Assembly: GCF_030063335.1 (NCBI RefSeq)
Contig: NZ_JASISW010000005.1
Location: forward strand, 62,001-126,000
Direction: 5' to 3'
Source: Rhodococcus sp. G-MC3
GTDB taxonomy: Bacteria > Actinomycetota > Actinomycetes > Mycobacteriales > Mycobacteriaceae
DNA length: 64,000 nucleotides
Shown: positions 1 through 8,353 of the stretch, one piece after another
Layout: each line of letters starts with the position of its first letter
Numbering within the stretch: the first letter of the stretch is position 1
Notes under the pieces: generated by a model
The model's database searches: none
What the model saw: the letters and a program-made list of their open reading frames with translations, nothing else
Told to the model about the DNA's origin: nothing
Position numbers and translations under genes: made by a program

Positions 1-124
1 CCTCGAGGTTGGCCAGCGCTAGCTGTCCGGTGATCTCGCCGGTGGCGGGGTTGGTGACCGTGGCCGTGTTCTCGGAGGTGCCGGGGTAGGACTTTCCGTC
101 CAGCCAATGCGCAATAGTCGTCAC
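1..124 (-). CDS. mmsA: Methylmalonate-semialdehyde dehydrogenase, N-terminus only (cut by window edge)
   Basis: Only the first 41 or so codons lie in the window, reading leftward. The protein begins with TTIAHWLDGKSYPG followed by VTNPATGEITGQLALA, which is the usual N-terminus of CoA-acylating methylmalonate-semialdehyde dehydrogenase in valine and propanoate metabolism. I place the start at the GTG at 124-122 because AAGGA lies six bases upstream. An in-frame ATG at 178 would add 18 residues but has no ribosome-binding site. The gene is divergent from a LysR-type regulator, a common arrangement for a regulator and its target. Family assignment is good from the N-terminal motif, but the catalytic part is outside the window. 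Confidence 0.8.
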   Translation of the reverse strand, partial: MTTIAHWLDGKSYPGTSENTATVTNPATGEITGQLALANLE

Positions 125-190
125 AGTTTTTCCTTCGCTCGACAGTGTGACCCCAGTCTTCGATGCAATGCTGCTCATGTCAAAGGTTAA

Positions 191-218
191 TTTTGCACAT
201 CTGCGTGCAAAAATGCAC
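191..218. promoter_or_regulatory. Candidate LysR-type operator between mmsA and the regulator
   Basis: A perfect 8-bp inverted repeat, TTTTGCAC (191-198) and GTGCAAAA (205-212) with a 6-bp spacer, is followed by a further half site so that GTGCA (205-209) and TGCAC (214-218) also form a dyad around AAAA. Three equally spaced half sites in a divergent regulator/target gap suit a LysR-family binding site. Function is inferred. Confidence 0.55.
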
Positions 219-237
219 AGGCTGATATCTTCGGCGT

Positions 238-1143
238 ATGTTCACTGCCGATCACCTTCGGTTCTTCCTTCAGGTTTCACGACACGGACGGCTCAGTGAC
301 GCGTCACGAGCGCTCGGCGTCGACCATACGACCGTGGGCCGACGGATCACGAGCTTGGAGAAGTCCGCTGGTCACAGGCTGTTCGATCGGACCCCCTCCG
401 GGTGGAGGCTTACCGAGGCGGGGCGACGACTCGTGCGCTACGCAGAGACGGTCGAGTCGACTCTGATCGAAGCTTTCGAAGATCAGACCTCGAGGGTCGG
501 ACCGCTGACCGGTTCGGTGCGCATCGCCGCTCCGGACGGATTCGGGGCGTTCGTGCTGATGCCCAATCTGAGGAGGTTGCGACGCGCGCATCCCGATCTG
601 GACGTCGAGCTCGTCACTGCGACCGAGCACAACACACTCGACACGCGAGAATTCGACATTGCCGTGACACTCGAGCAGCCGTCGCCGAGATTCGTGGCAC
701 ACCGCAAACTGGCGACGTATTCGCTGCACCTCTATGCGACGCCTGAGTATCTGGAGTCGACTGCGCCCGTCGCAGATGTAGAGGACCTCAGGCACCACAC
801 GCTCATTTGGTATGTGGGCGCGCTCCTCGATGTGGCACCCTTGCGAATTCTCGATTCGATCCTCGCGGACGGTCGGGCTCAGATACAAACGAACAACATC
901 ACCGGACATTGGCTCGCCGCGCGAAGTGGACTGGGTATCGCGCCTCTGCCCAGCTACATCGGTGAACCGGACGACACCCTGGTTCGTGTTGTCGCGGAAC
1001 AGTTCTCGATCGAGCGGACGTACTGGGTCGCGGTGCCGCGAGAGCTGACCGGCCTTGCTCGGGTGAAGGCGGTCGACGATTTGCTTCGAGATGTGGTCGC
1101 GGAGGCTCCGCACCTGACGTCCGGCGAGCGAACCGACACCTAG
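238..1143 (+). CDS. LysR-family transcriptional regulator
   Basis: The 301-residue protein has the LysR layout. An N-terminal winged helix-turn-helix spans about residues 3-60, including LSDASRALGVDHTTVGRRI and LFDRTPSGWRLTEAG. A substrate-binding domain from about residue 90 to 290 resembles the subfamily with a truncated effector pocket. The gene starts 60 bases from the divergent mmsA, with a clear dyad between them, so it may control that gene and itself. No strong ribosome-binding site precedes the ATG. The effector cannot be deduced; a valine-catabolism or aldehyde intermediate is a guess from context. Confidence 0.88.
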   Translation: MFTADHLRFFLQVSRHGRLSDASRALGVDHTTVGRRITSLEKSAGHRLFDRTPSGWRLTEAGRRLVRYAETVESTLIEAFEDQTSRVGPLTGSVRIAAPDGFGAFVLMPNLRRLRRAHPDLDVELVTATEHNTLDTREFDIAVTLEQPSPRFVAHRKLATYSLHLYATPEYLESTAPVADVEDLRHHTLIWYVGALLDVAPLRILDSILADGRAQIQTNNITGHWLAARSGLGIAPLPSYIGEPDDTLVRVVAEQFSIERTYWVAVPRELTGLARVKAVDDLLRDVVAEAPHLTSGERTDT

Positions 1144-1226
1144 CGATCGAAGATGGCTCTTCCATGCCGATGTGGCCCTCGATTTCTCCAGCCTGAGGGA
1201 AATGAGTCGATCCGTACACTGAACGA

Positions 1227-1649
1227 GTGGATATCGGCCGATGGCGGAGCAGGCTCCCCGTGACTCGTCCGAGCGACGGCGAGCTCGTAGGCTGGACGGT
1301 CTCGGAGAACTATGACGAGACTCGCGTGGACGCAGTCAATCCAGTAGGACATGCTCTGGCGGTTGATCTTCCGGTCGACCAGGCGTCGAATGTCTTGGTA
1401 CAGCAAGGTTTGTCTTCGCTGTCTGAGCCGGTGTGGGCACGGGCGCCTATACCGCTGCTCGCCCATACCGATTTACGACGCCCGGAACCGACGTGGCGGT
1501 GGCGTCGAATCGTCCTTGTTCAACTCGAGGAGACGCGGGTGTGGATCCGGCCCGCGTACCCGAGTTGGGAGGAACGACGCGTCGAATTACCACTGGCAAT
1601 ACCGGTCGACGACGTGCTGGTCACCGACCCGCCCGCAGAACACGAGTGA
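1227..1649 (+). CDS. Hypothetical protein
   Basis: I do not recognise a family for this 140-residue protein with a GTG start. It is rich in Trp, Arg and acidic residues, has no membrane segment or signal peptide, and ends in an acidic, Pro-containing tail. Codon use, with G or C at third positions, matches the neighbouring real genes, which supports it being coding. It sits 83 bases after the LysR regulator on the same strand, and the next small gene follows 31 bases later. The start is uncertain because no good ribosome-binding site is visible. Confidence 0.55.
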   Translation: MDIGRWRSRLPVTRPSDGELVGWTVSENYDETRVDAVNPVGHALAVDLPVDQASNVLVQQGLSSLSEPVWARAPIPLLAHTDLRRPEPTWRWRRIVLVQLEETRVWIRPAYPSWEERRVELPLAIPVDDVLVTDPPAEHE

Positions 1650-1680
1650 AACGACGCCGGTCCTCGCCTACGGTTGAGTC

Positions 1681-1929
1681 ATGACTGTTGAAGATTTCGG
1701 TGGACGGCGCACACTTTCGGCCGAGGAGTTGCTGGTCTTGGTTGGCGACTACGCGTTGCTCGACGAAGCGGGGCAACAGCGCGGGTTGATCGATTCGGTG
1801 GGGCAAGAGGGGCTGTCTGTCGTGATCACCGTCGCGGAGGACTCCGGACCCGTCGAACTGACCTTCTCTCCCGAGACTCAGCTGAGCGTCGAGCCTTACG
1901 ACGGAGGCAAGGCGCCGGTAGTGCCCTGA
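1681..1929 (+). CDS. Small hypothetical protein, 82 aa
   Basis: This is a small acidic soluble protein containing LSAEELLVLVGDYALLDEAG and later ELTFSPETQLSVEPYDGGK. The alternation of short hydrophobic and charged stretches suggests a small beta-rich domain. No family is recognised. It lies 31 bases after the 140-residue gene and may be cotranscribed with it. A strong hairpin follows 21 bases after its stop. Confidence 0.55.
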   Translation: MTVEDFGGRRTLSAEELLVLVGDYALLDEAGQQRGLIDSVGQEGLSVVITVAEDSGPVELTFSPETQLSVEPYDGGKAPVVP

Positions 1930-1950
1930 CCGGCGAGTTTCGCTCCCATC

Positions 1951-2010
1951 TGCCGACGAGTTATTCAGATGCGCACCTGTACAGGTTGGCACCTGAATAC
2001 TCCGTCGGCA
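1951..2010. terminator. Bidirectional hairpin terminator with palindromic loop
   Basis: An 18-bp stem runs 1951-1968 against 1993-2010, starting TGCCGACG and CGTCGGCA with a small bulge near the middle. It closes a 24-base loop that itself contains the palindrome CCTGTACAGG. It lies between two convergent genes ending at 1929 and 2036. There is no long T tract, as is common in actinobacteria. Confidence 0.6.
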
Positions 2011-2035
2011 CACTTCGATCCAGCCCCATAAAGGT

Positions 2036-2584
2036 TCAGACGGCCGGCGCGTCGGCTGATCCGGCAAGGCGCTTCTGGGTGCGGCTACGGCGTGCCCGGA
2101 CGATCAAGAAGACCAGCAATGCGAAGATCACTACAGCGATGACGGCGCCCAGAGCAGTTGCGCCGCGGAAGCCTGGCGCCTCGGTGTCGAGGGTGCGTTC
2201 GCCCGCGTGTGCTGCGTTGTTGCTACCGAGCACGATCGTCAGGGTCAGCAGGTTCGGTATCGCGACGACGACAGCGATGACGAGCGCGATGATGGCTGAG
2301 ACCTTTCCTCCACGTTTGCGGCGCACCGACCACGCGGCGAAGAAAAGCAGCAACGGAACCAAGGTGCACGCAATTCCGAGAACCAGGCCCAAGAAGATGC
2401 CCTTGCTGAACGCCTGATCAGAGAAATTGCCGACACGGATGCTCCACCATCTCGGCAAAAATGCGGCGAGAACGAAGTAGGCAATGATCAGGGCCACTGC
2501 GCCTACCGCGATCAGTATTGCTCTGTTCACCCATCCCGGCCTGCCTGTGTTCGCAGGTACGGAGGTCGTGCCGTCGATGGTCAT
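2036..2584 (-). CDS. Hypothetical membrane protein with four TM segments
   Basis: The 182-residue protein starts at the ATG at 2584; longer frames exist upstream but their composition is poor. Four hydrophobic segments are visible: about 19-41 (starting ILIAVGAVALIIAYFVLAAF), 66-87, 96-120 and 150-172. The C-terminus is basic (IVRARRSRTQKR) and probably cytosolic. A short loop after TM3 contains a poorly hydrophobic segment with paired Asn and His residues. No family is recognised. It is transcribed convergently with the small genes to its left. Confidence 0.65.
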   Translation of the reverse strand: MTIDGTTSVPANTGRPGWVNRAILIAVGAVALIIAYFVLAAFLPRWWSIRVGNFSDQAFSKGIFLGLVLGIACTLVPLLLFFAAWSVRRKRGGKVSAIIALVIAVVVAIPNLLTLTIVLGSNNAAHAGERTLDTEAPGFRGATALGAVIAVVIFALLVFLIVRARRSRTQKRLAGSADAPAV

Positions 2585-2732
2585 GTGGTCGATTCTAGCC
2601 GGGCGCTGCCTGGTGACAGCTGACACATGTGACGGCCCCCTCATCTGCATTTTCATCCGAGTACTCGTCGGTAACAATCAAGATCATCACCGCCCGAAGG
2701 TAAGGGTCAACGGCAATCCTGGGGGATTCACA

Positions 2733-2858
2733 ATGGCAATGTTCTTGATGGCAACGGTCGGCTTTTTCGGTATCGCAGCAGCGATGCTCAATTCGGGTCG
2801 CGATCTGGAGTTCAACAACCGTCAGGTGACAGGCGTGTACCGCGCGCGCTGGGCCTGA
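2733..2858 (+). CDS. Putative 41-residue small membrane protein
   Basis: A short reading frame begins at an ATG seven bases after GGGGGA and encodes MAMFLMATVGFFGIAAAMLN, then a polar region ending in VYRARWA. It would give one membrane helix followed by a charged tail. The ribosome-binding site and the amphipathic design favour a real microprotein, but no family is known to me and the length makes chance possible. Confidence 0.45.
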   Translation: MAMFLMATVGFFGIAAAMLNSGRDLEFNNRQVTGVYRARWA

Positions 2859-2920
2859 TCTGCGCGCGGTCGGTGTGAGGTGAATGCCTGTCGGCCGCGG
2901 CGCTTCGCTACGGTCTGGGT

Positions 2921-3904
2921 ATGACTTTCCGCAGGACGCGGCCGCACTACCGGGCTGCCGGTCTCGTGATGGGACTTGTGCTCGACCGCGCGTTCGGGGA
3001 TCCGCAACGGTTCCATCCCGTGGCAGGCTTCGGTCTCGCGGCACGTGCGTTGGAGCGGCGTCTGTACCGGGAGTCGAAAGTTGCAGGCGTGCTGCACACC
3101 AGCCTGCTCGTCGGCGGAACTGTGGTCGGCGGTGTCGGCGCGACCCGCCTTGCTCATCGCGCCGGGCCGATAGGTGAAACTGTCATCGTCGCGGCGTCGG
3201 TGTGGGCGGCGCTCGGAGGCACCTCGCTCTCGCGAACCGGGGCGAGAATGGCGACGCACCTTCGCAATCGCGAGCTCGATGCTGCGCGGGCGCTCCTACC
3301 TTCACTGTGTGGCCGTGATCCCCAGGTGCTCGACGCCGACGGGCTCTGTCGTGCATCTCTCGAGTCGGTAGCGGAGAACACGTCGGATGCGACTGTGGGC
3401 GTTGTGTTCTGGGGCGCGGTCGCCGGGGCGCCCGGCGTTCTCGGATACCGCGCGATCAATACGCTCGACGCGATGATCGGTTATCGGTCGGCGAGGTACG
3501 AGCGTTTCGGCTGGTTCGCCGCTCGCCTGGACGACGTCGTCAATGTAATCCCTGCGCGCTTGACCGGCGTATTGACCGCAGCGCTTGCACCTACTGTCGG
3601 CGGGAACCCACGAGATTCGCTGCGAGCGTGGCACAACGACGCGTCACGTCATCCGAGTCCCAATGCAGGTGTGGCGGAAGCGGCCGCTGCCGGAGCCCTC
3701 GGTGTCAGTCTTGGCGGACGCACCGAATATGCCCACGGAGTCGAGATACGGCCAACGCTCGGTGTCGGCAGATCGCCCACTCCGGCGGATCTGGACAGGG
3801 CGGCGACGTTGTCGAGCGCAGTTCAGGTCGCGGCGACGGTGGTGTCAGCGGTCCTTGCCGTAGCGGTCGGCCAACCTCGCGGCGTTCGCCGTTCGCGGCG
3901 CTGA
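2921..3904 (+). CDS. cobD: Adenosylcobinamide-phosphate synthase CobD/CbiB
   Basis: The 327-residue membrane protein would join adenosylcobyric acid to an aminopropanol-type side chain in cobamide assembly. Family hallmarks are GLVLDRAFGDPQRFHPVAGF near the N-terminus, ESVAENTSDATVGVVFWG in the middle, INTLDAMIGYRSARYERFGW, and the DDVVNVIPARLTG segment. The length is normal. The next gene to the right is convergent and the two coding regions overlap by 60 bases at their 3' ends. Other cobamide genes in the window (cobC, cobU, cobT, cobS) support the assignment. Confidence 0.93.
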   Translation: MTFRRTRPHYRAAGLVMGLVLDRAFGDPQRFHPVAGFGLAARALERRLYRESKVAGVLHTSLLVGGTVVGGVGATRLAHRAGPIGETVIVAASVWAALGGTSLSRTGARMATHLRNRELDAARALLPSLCGRDPQVLDADGLCRASLESVAENTSDATVGVVFWGAVAGAPGVLGYRAINTLDAMIGYRSARYERFGWFAARLDDVVNVIPARLTGVLTAALAPTVGGNPRDSLRAWHNDASRHPSPNAGVAEAAAAGALGVSLGGRTEYAHGVEIRPTLGVGRSPTPADLDRAATLSSAVQVAATVVSAVLAVAVGQPRGVRRSRR

Positions 3905-4789
3905 CACCGTTTTGGCCTTCGCTCTGAGCTCCCTGCGCGTAGGCAGAGTGAATTCCTGCGGTTCGACTGCAGTCGCGTCCGCGGGCACGCTGGCACTCTC
4001 CGGAGCGGTATCTTCGGGTACCGAAGCCGGGCCTGCGGAGTCCGCGATATCCCGTTGCATCGACTTTCGTCGTTCGCGCCACTCTGCGCGAACGAAGTAG
4101 GCGAGACCGAGCGGCGCCATGATCCCGAACGCGAGCCACTGCAGGCCGTAGGACAGGTAAGGACCCGAATCGGTCTGTGGCAGATCGATCACACCGAGAC
4201 CACCCGGTTGATCGTCGTCGAGCTGAAGATAACCATCGACCGCGTCGATGCCTACCGCTGCGCCGATCTGTTGCGGATTGATGTTGTAGACCTGTAGATG
4301 GTCGGCTTCCTGAATGGGCTCGCGGGATGTTCCCTCCGATTGGCGGAGCCGAGCGTTGAGGGTCACCTCGCCCGATGGTGCCAGCTCGATTGGTGGCGGC
4401 TGAGTTCCCTGGATCGGTGTGACGTATCCACGGTTGACCAGCACGATCGGGCCGTCGTCGAGCTGAAACGGTGTGACGACCTCATACGCAGGAGCTTCCT
4501 TGATGCTCCTGAGCCGAACGAGGACTTCCTTCTCCGGTAGGTAGCGGCCTTCCGCGACGACTCGGCGCCACTCGTCATCAGGAGCGAAACCTGTCGAGGA
4601 CAGAGCCTCGCCGACGGCCACTGGATCGGAGTCGACCGACTCGGTGATCAAGTCGTTTCGATGCGAATTCGATGTGTTCTTCCCGAGCTGCCAGGGTGCG
4701 AGCACCCAAAAGCACAGGAACGCGAACATTACGACGACAGCGGCCAACGCCAACCAACCTGGACGCAGCAGGAATCTGAGCCTTCGCAC
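3845..4789 (-). CDS. SURF1-family cytochrome oxidase assembly protein
   Basis: The 314-residue protein has the SURF1 design: an N-terminal membrane helix at about 10-32 followed by WQLGKN, a large extracytoplasmic domain, and a second helix near residue 225 (YGLQWLAFGIMAPLGLAYF). Conserved pieces include the LVNRGYVTP motif. Known SURF1 proteins help insert heme a into cytochrome oxidase. A roughly 70-residue charged, Ala-rich cytosolic tail follows the second helix, rich in Glu/Pro and then Arg/Lys. I start it at the GTG at 4789, 48 bases after the stop of ptpA; a longer frame upstream is antisense-like. The 3' end overlaps cobD by 60 bases. Confidence 0.88.
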   Translation of the reverse strand: MRRLRFLLRPGWLALAAVVVMFAFLCFWVLAPWQLGKNTSNSHRNDLITESVDSDPVAVGEALSSTGFAPDDEWRRVVAEGRYLPEKEVLVRLRSIKEAPAYEVVTPFQLDDGPIVLVNRGYVTPIQGTQPPPIELAPSGEVTLNARLRQSEGTSREPIQEADHLQVYNINPQQIGAAVGIDAVDGYLQLDDDQPGGLGVIDLPQTDSGPYLSYGLQWLAFGIMAPLGLAYFVRAEWRERRKSMQRDIADSAGPASVPEDTAPESASVPADATAVEPQEFTLPTRRELRAKAKTVSAPRTANAARLADRYGKDR

Positions 4790-4836
4790 CGCTCTACGGT
4801 AGCGGCTCTGCGAAAGTGATCTACGACGCCGTGTAG

Positions 4837-5307
4837 TCAGAGGCGTTCTTCGGCCCAACGCACCAGACCTGGCATCGCTGCCTCGATCTGTTCGCGCACC
4901 TCGGTGAACGCATCGTCGGACGAGTAATAGGGGTCGGCAACCGATTCGCCGTCGGCCTCGTCGTCGAAGGACCTCAGCAATGCGATCCGCTCGGCGGGCG
5001 CACCCAGTTGTAGGAGCTGGCGAGCATGCCCCGTGTCGAGAGCGACGAGGAGATCTGCAGAAAGGTGATCGGCGCCGACGTGTGCGGCTTCGTGCTCGCT
5101 GTCGTAGCTGTGCGCCTCCAGCTCTGCGACGGTGCGAGGATCCGCGCCCTCGCCCTCGTGCCACCCGTCGATCCCCGCACTGGAGATCCGAACCGAGGAG
5201 TCGAGTCCGGCTTCGAGCACATAGGAAGCGAACACCTTCTCGGCCATCGGGGAGCGGCAGATGTTTCCGGTGCAGACGAAGGTGATGTGCAGATCAGGTG
5301 TTGTCAT
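4837..5307 (-). CDS. ptpA: Low-molecular-weight protein tyrosine phosphatase PtpA
   Basis: The 156-residue enzyme carries the P-loop CTGNICRS at residues 12-19, with nucleophile Cys12 and Arg18. The general-acid loop is VADPYYSSDD near residue 123. The length is normal for the family. The ATG at 5307 lies inside the 3' end of the upstream ptkA-like gene (14-base overlap), so the pair is probably translationally coupled. In M. tuberculosis the equivalent PtpA (Rv2234) is secreted and dephosphorylates host proteins; a housekeeping role is likelier here, but that is inference. Confidence 0.92.
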   Translation of the reverse strand: MTTPDLHITFVCTGNICRSPMAEKVFASYVLEAGLDSSVRISSAGIDGWHEGEGADPRTVAELEAHSYDSEHEAAHVGADHLSADLLVALDTGHARQLLQLGAPAERIALLRSFDDEADGESVADPYYSSDDAFTEVREQIEAAMPGLVRWAEERL

Positions 5308-5989
5308 CGAGCACCTTCGCAAGTTCGTCCATGGTGGTCACGGTGAACGCGGCGGCGTCGTTCTCGCCGTCGACGCCGTATCCCCAGTCCACGTACACGG
5401 CGGGAATACCGAACCGGGCTGCGCCGTGCACGTCGTGATCACGGTCACCGACCATGAGTACGCCGGTGGTGCCGCCGTCGGCGATCTCCTGTGGAATCAA
5501 GCCGAGATTTCGCAGTGAATGTGCGATGACATCGGGTTTCGCGCGAAGGACGCCGTCGTTGCTGGCTCCTCCGATGAACTCGAAGTAGTCCGACAGGCCG
5601 AAGTGGTCGAGTATCCGATGGGCAAAACGTTCCGACTTGGACGTCGCAACACCGAGTCTGATCCCGCGTGCCTTCAGCGCCTCCAGTACAGGTTCGATGC
5701 CGTCGAACACGGTGTTCTCGGCCCAGCCCGTGGCGTCGTAACGGTCGAAATATGCCTGAAGTGCGGTGGCAGCGACATCGTCGGACAACCCCATCGAATG
5801 CAACGTGTCGATCAACGGCGGACCGATCACCAGTGCGAGTTGCTCGTCCGATGGTTCGGGCGCGCCGACGCTCGCCAGCGCATGGCGGAAGCCTGCAAGG
5901 ATTCCCGGTGCAGAATCTGTGAGCGTCCCATCGAGGTCGAACAGCACTACCTGGGCGCGCTGTGACTGCGGTGCGTCGAGGTTTGTCAT
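5294..5989 (-). CDS. ptkA: HAD-superfamily protein, PtkA-type
   Basis: The 231-residue protein has all HAD motifs: FDLDGTLTDS with Asp18 and Asp20, VATSKS (motif II), RAKPDV (motif III Lys) and MVGDRDHDV (motif IV). It resembles phosphoglycolate phosphatase-like hydrolases. Its place directly before ptpA matches M. tuberculosis Rv2232 (PtkA), which has been reported as an atypical protein tyrosine kinase acting on PtpA. A GTG at 6013 would add eight residues; neither start has a convincing ribosome-binding site. Whether this protein is a kinase or a plain phosphatase cannot be told from sequence. Confidence 0.85.
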   Translation of the reverse strand: MTNLDAPQSQRAQVVLFDLDGTLTDSAPGILAGFRHALASVGAPEPSDEQLALVIGPPLIDTLHSMGLSDDVAATALQAYFDRYDATGWAENTVFDGIEPVLEALKARGIRLGVATSKSERFAHRILDHFGLSDYFEFIGGASNDGVLRAKPDVIAHSLRNLGLIPQEIADGGTTGVLMVGDRDHDVHGAARFGIPAVYVDWGYGVDGENDAAAFTVTTMDELAKVLDDNT

Positions 5990-6052
5990 GACAAAACCAT
6001 ATCTTTCGAGCACACCGCTACGCTCATCGGTGACGAAAGGAACGGCAAGAAA

Positions 6053-7105
6053 TTGGACGCGCTGTCACTTCTCCGCCACCACGGTGACGCCGAAACCGGA
6101 GACGGGTTGATCGATTTCGCCGTGAATGTGCAGGGTTCATCGCCGCCGCGCTGGCTCCAGAAGCGGCTGGCGGCGAAACTCACCGACCTCGGCGCATACC
6201 CGACCACGGCGGCAGATCGTCTCGCGCGCGAGACAATCGCGCGCAGACATGGCCGCGACCCGGAAGAGGTCCTACTGTTGTCCGGCGGAGCCGAAGGATT
6301 CGCGATGCTACCGCGGCTTCGGCCGGCACTCGCCGCAGTGATCAACCCGTCGTTCACCGAGCCGGAACTGGCGCTGCGGGAAGCTGACGTCGCAGTTCAT
6401 CAGGTGATGCTCTCCGCGCCCTACCTGCTCGATCCGTCCCGTGTGCCCGAAGCCGCGGACATGGTGGTGATCGGAAACCCGACCAACCCCACGTCGGTTC
6501 TCCACGACCGCGCGGACATACTCGCGCTACGCAGGCCAGGGAGGATTCTGGTTGTCGACGAGGCGTTCATGGACGCCGTCCCGGCCGAAGAACATTCAGT
6601 CGCAGGCGACCGCTTCGACGACGTTCTCGTGCTACGCAGCCTCACCAAGACATGGGCGTTGGCAGGTCTACGCTGCGGCTATGCGCTCGGTGACCCGGAC
6701 GTTCTGGCGCGTTTGACCCACGGCCGCGCGCACTGGCCGGTGGGAACACTGCAGATCGAAGCGATCACGGCGTGCAGCGAGCCCGCGGCCGTGGAGATTT
6801 CCCGTAACGCTGCGGCATCCATCGCCGTAGACAGGGACGCGATGATCACGCGCCTCCGGGAGGCCGGTATCGACGTTCATACTCCGGCCCGTGCTCCGTT
6901 CCTTCTGGTGAAGATCCCGTCGGCCGATACGGTTCGCCGGCAACTGCGAGCCGACGGCATTGCGGTTCGGCGCTGTGACACCTTCCCCGGGCTGCCACCG
7001 GGGCACATTCGGGTGGCGGTTCGCGGACCTGAACAGGTCGATGTACTGCTGACAGCATTGACTCGTGCGCTCGAATCACACAGGGGATCGAGGAGAACTT
7101 CATGA
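6053..7105 (+). CDS. cobC: CobC-type PLP-dependent aminotransferase (threonine-phosphate decarboxylase-like)
   Basis: The 350-residue fold-type I enzyme shows VVDEAFMDAVP (PLP-ring Asp region) and SLTKTWALAGLRCGY with the Schiff-base Lys199. It resembles histidinol-phosphate aminotransferases and the CobC/CobD group that makes the aminopropanol linker of cobamides. An N-terminal LIDFAVNVQGSSPP replaces the usual LDFSxNxNP motif. The start is TTG at 6053. It is divergent from ptkA with about 60 bases between, and its stop overlaps the next gene by ATGA. The cobamide role is inferred from synteny with M. tuberculosis Rv2231c and from the other cob genes. Confidence 0.85.
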   Translation: MDALSLLRHHGDAETGDGLIDFAVNVQGSSPPRWLQKRLAAKLTDLGAYPTTAADRLARETIARRHGRDPEEVLLLSGGAEGFAMLPRLRPALAAVINPSFTEPELALREADVAVHQVMLSAPYLLDPSRVPEAADMVVIGNPTNPTSVLHDRADILALRRPGRILVVDEAFMDAVPAEEHSVAGDRFDDVLVLRSLTKTWALAGLRCGYALGDPDVLARLTHGRAHWPVGTLQIEAITACSEPAAVEISRNAAASIAVDRDAMITRLREAGIDVHTPARAPFLLVKIPSADTVRRQLRADGIAVRRCDTFPGLPPGHIRVAVRGPEQVDVLLTALTRALESHRGSRRTS

Positions 7106-8247
7106 CCGAAAACACCGTGACACTCGCCGACGCGACGGCAGCACTCGACGTGGCTTATCCGCCGCGGCTTGCCGAGAGCTGGGATTCGGTCGGACTGGTG
7201 AGCGGTGATCCGGCTGACACCGTCGCCGCAGTGATGTACGCCGTCGATGCCACCGCCGATGTGGTCGACGAGGCGCTCGAATGGGGTGCGGATCTACTGG
7301 TGGTCCATCATCCGCTGCTGCTCAGAGGTGTCGACACCGTTGCTGCGAACACCCCGAAAGGTGCCCTGATCCATCGGCTCGTCAAGGGCGGTTGCGCGTT
7401 GTTCACAGCGCACACCAATGCCGACAGCGCGAACCCCGGAGTGTCCGACGCTCTCGCAGCGCTTTTGGGGGTCAGTGACACCCGTCCGATCGAGCCAATC
7501 GATTCACCGCGCGTGGACAAATGGGTTGTGCTGGTTCCGGCGACGCATACTGCCTCCGTCCGGGAGGCACTGTTCGTTGCGGGCGCAGGCGCGATCGGGA
7601 ACTACCGAGAGTGCAGTTGGACTGTCTCAGGACAGGGTCAATTTCGACCGGTGTCGGGAGCCGAACCAGCGCTCGGTGAGATCGACAGGCTGGAGCAGGT
7701 CGCCGAAGACCGCATCGAGGTGGTTGCGCCGAGCTCGCTTCGACCGCAGATACTGGGCGCACTCGACCGAATCCACCCCTACGAGGAGCCGGCCTTCGAT
7801 GTGTTCGAAGAGGCTCGACTGCCGACCTCCACCGGACTCGGACGTGTCGGAAGCCTCGCAGAGCCCACGACGCTTCGTTCCTTCGCCGCTCGGGTTCAGC
7901 GCGCACTGCCGGAGACGGTCTGGGGAGTGCGTGCGGCAGGCGATCCGGACCGGATCGTCTCGACGGTCGCAGTGTGCGGCGGCGCCGGGGACTCGTTCCT
8001 CGGCGCCGTCGAAGGACTGGGGGCCGACGTGTTCGTGACATCCGATCTGCGTCACCACCCCGTCGACGAACACCTCCGTGCCGGGGGACCCGCTGTCATC
8101 GACGTCGCGCACTGGGCGTCGGAGTGGCCGTGGTGCGAGCAGGCTCGGGGAATTCTGGATTCCCGATTTGCACATACCCCCGGATGGAAGAGCCGCGTGA
8201 GCGCGCTTCGCACCGACCCTTGGACCGTCGGCTCGCTGGAGTCGTAG
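7102..8247 (+). CDS. NIF3-family (YbgI-like) dinuclear metal-site protein
   Basis: The 381-residue protein has the NIF3 metal-ligand motifs: VVHHPLLLRG (His69, His70), FTAHTNAD, and the C-terminal GADVFVTSDLRHHPVDEH and IDVAHWASE. A central insert of about 110 residues (PIDSPRVDKWVVLVPATHT onward) is the PII/CutA-like domain found in the longer bacterial members. Some YbgI proteins have GTP cyclohydrolase-like activity; the general function is unresolved. It follows cobC with an ATGA overlap, so the two are cotranscribed. Confidence 0.88.
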   Translation: MTENTVTLADATAALDVAYPPRLAESWDSVGLVSGDPADTVAAVMYAVDATADVVDEALEWGADLLVVHHPLLLRGVDTVAANTPKGALIHRLVKGGCALFTAHTNADSANPGVSDALAALLGVSDTRPIEPIDSPRVDKWVVLVPATHTASVREALFVAGAGAIGNYRECSWTVSGQGQFRPVSGAEPALGEIDRLEQVAEDRIEVVAPSSLRPQILGALDRIHPYEEPAFDVFEEARLPTSTGLGRVGSLAEPTTLRSFAARVQRALPETVWGVRAAGDPDRIVSTVAVCGGAGDSFLGAVEGLGADVFVTSDLRHHPVDEHLRAGGPAVIDVAHWASEWPWCEQARGILDSRFAHTPGWKSRVSALRTDPWTVGSLES

Positions 8248-8353
8248 ATTGATTGCGCGGGCCACTCGCGCCAGGTTCGACTCGGTCACCGGGACCTGGT
8301 CGAGCCGGTAGGCTTGACCGAATCAACTTCCATAGTCGCAGGAGTCATCACGC

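Noticed and set aside
304-1113. Long minus-strand frame opposite the LysR gene
   Set aside because: It is a shadow frame of a well-supported regulator, common in GC-rich DNA.
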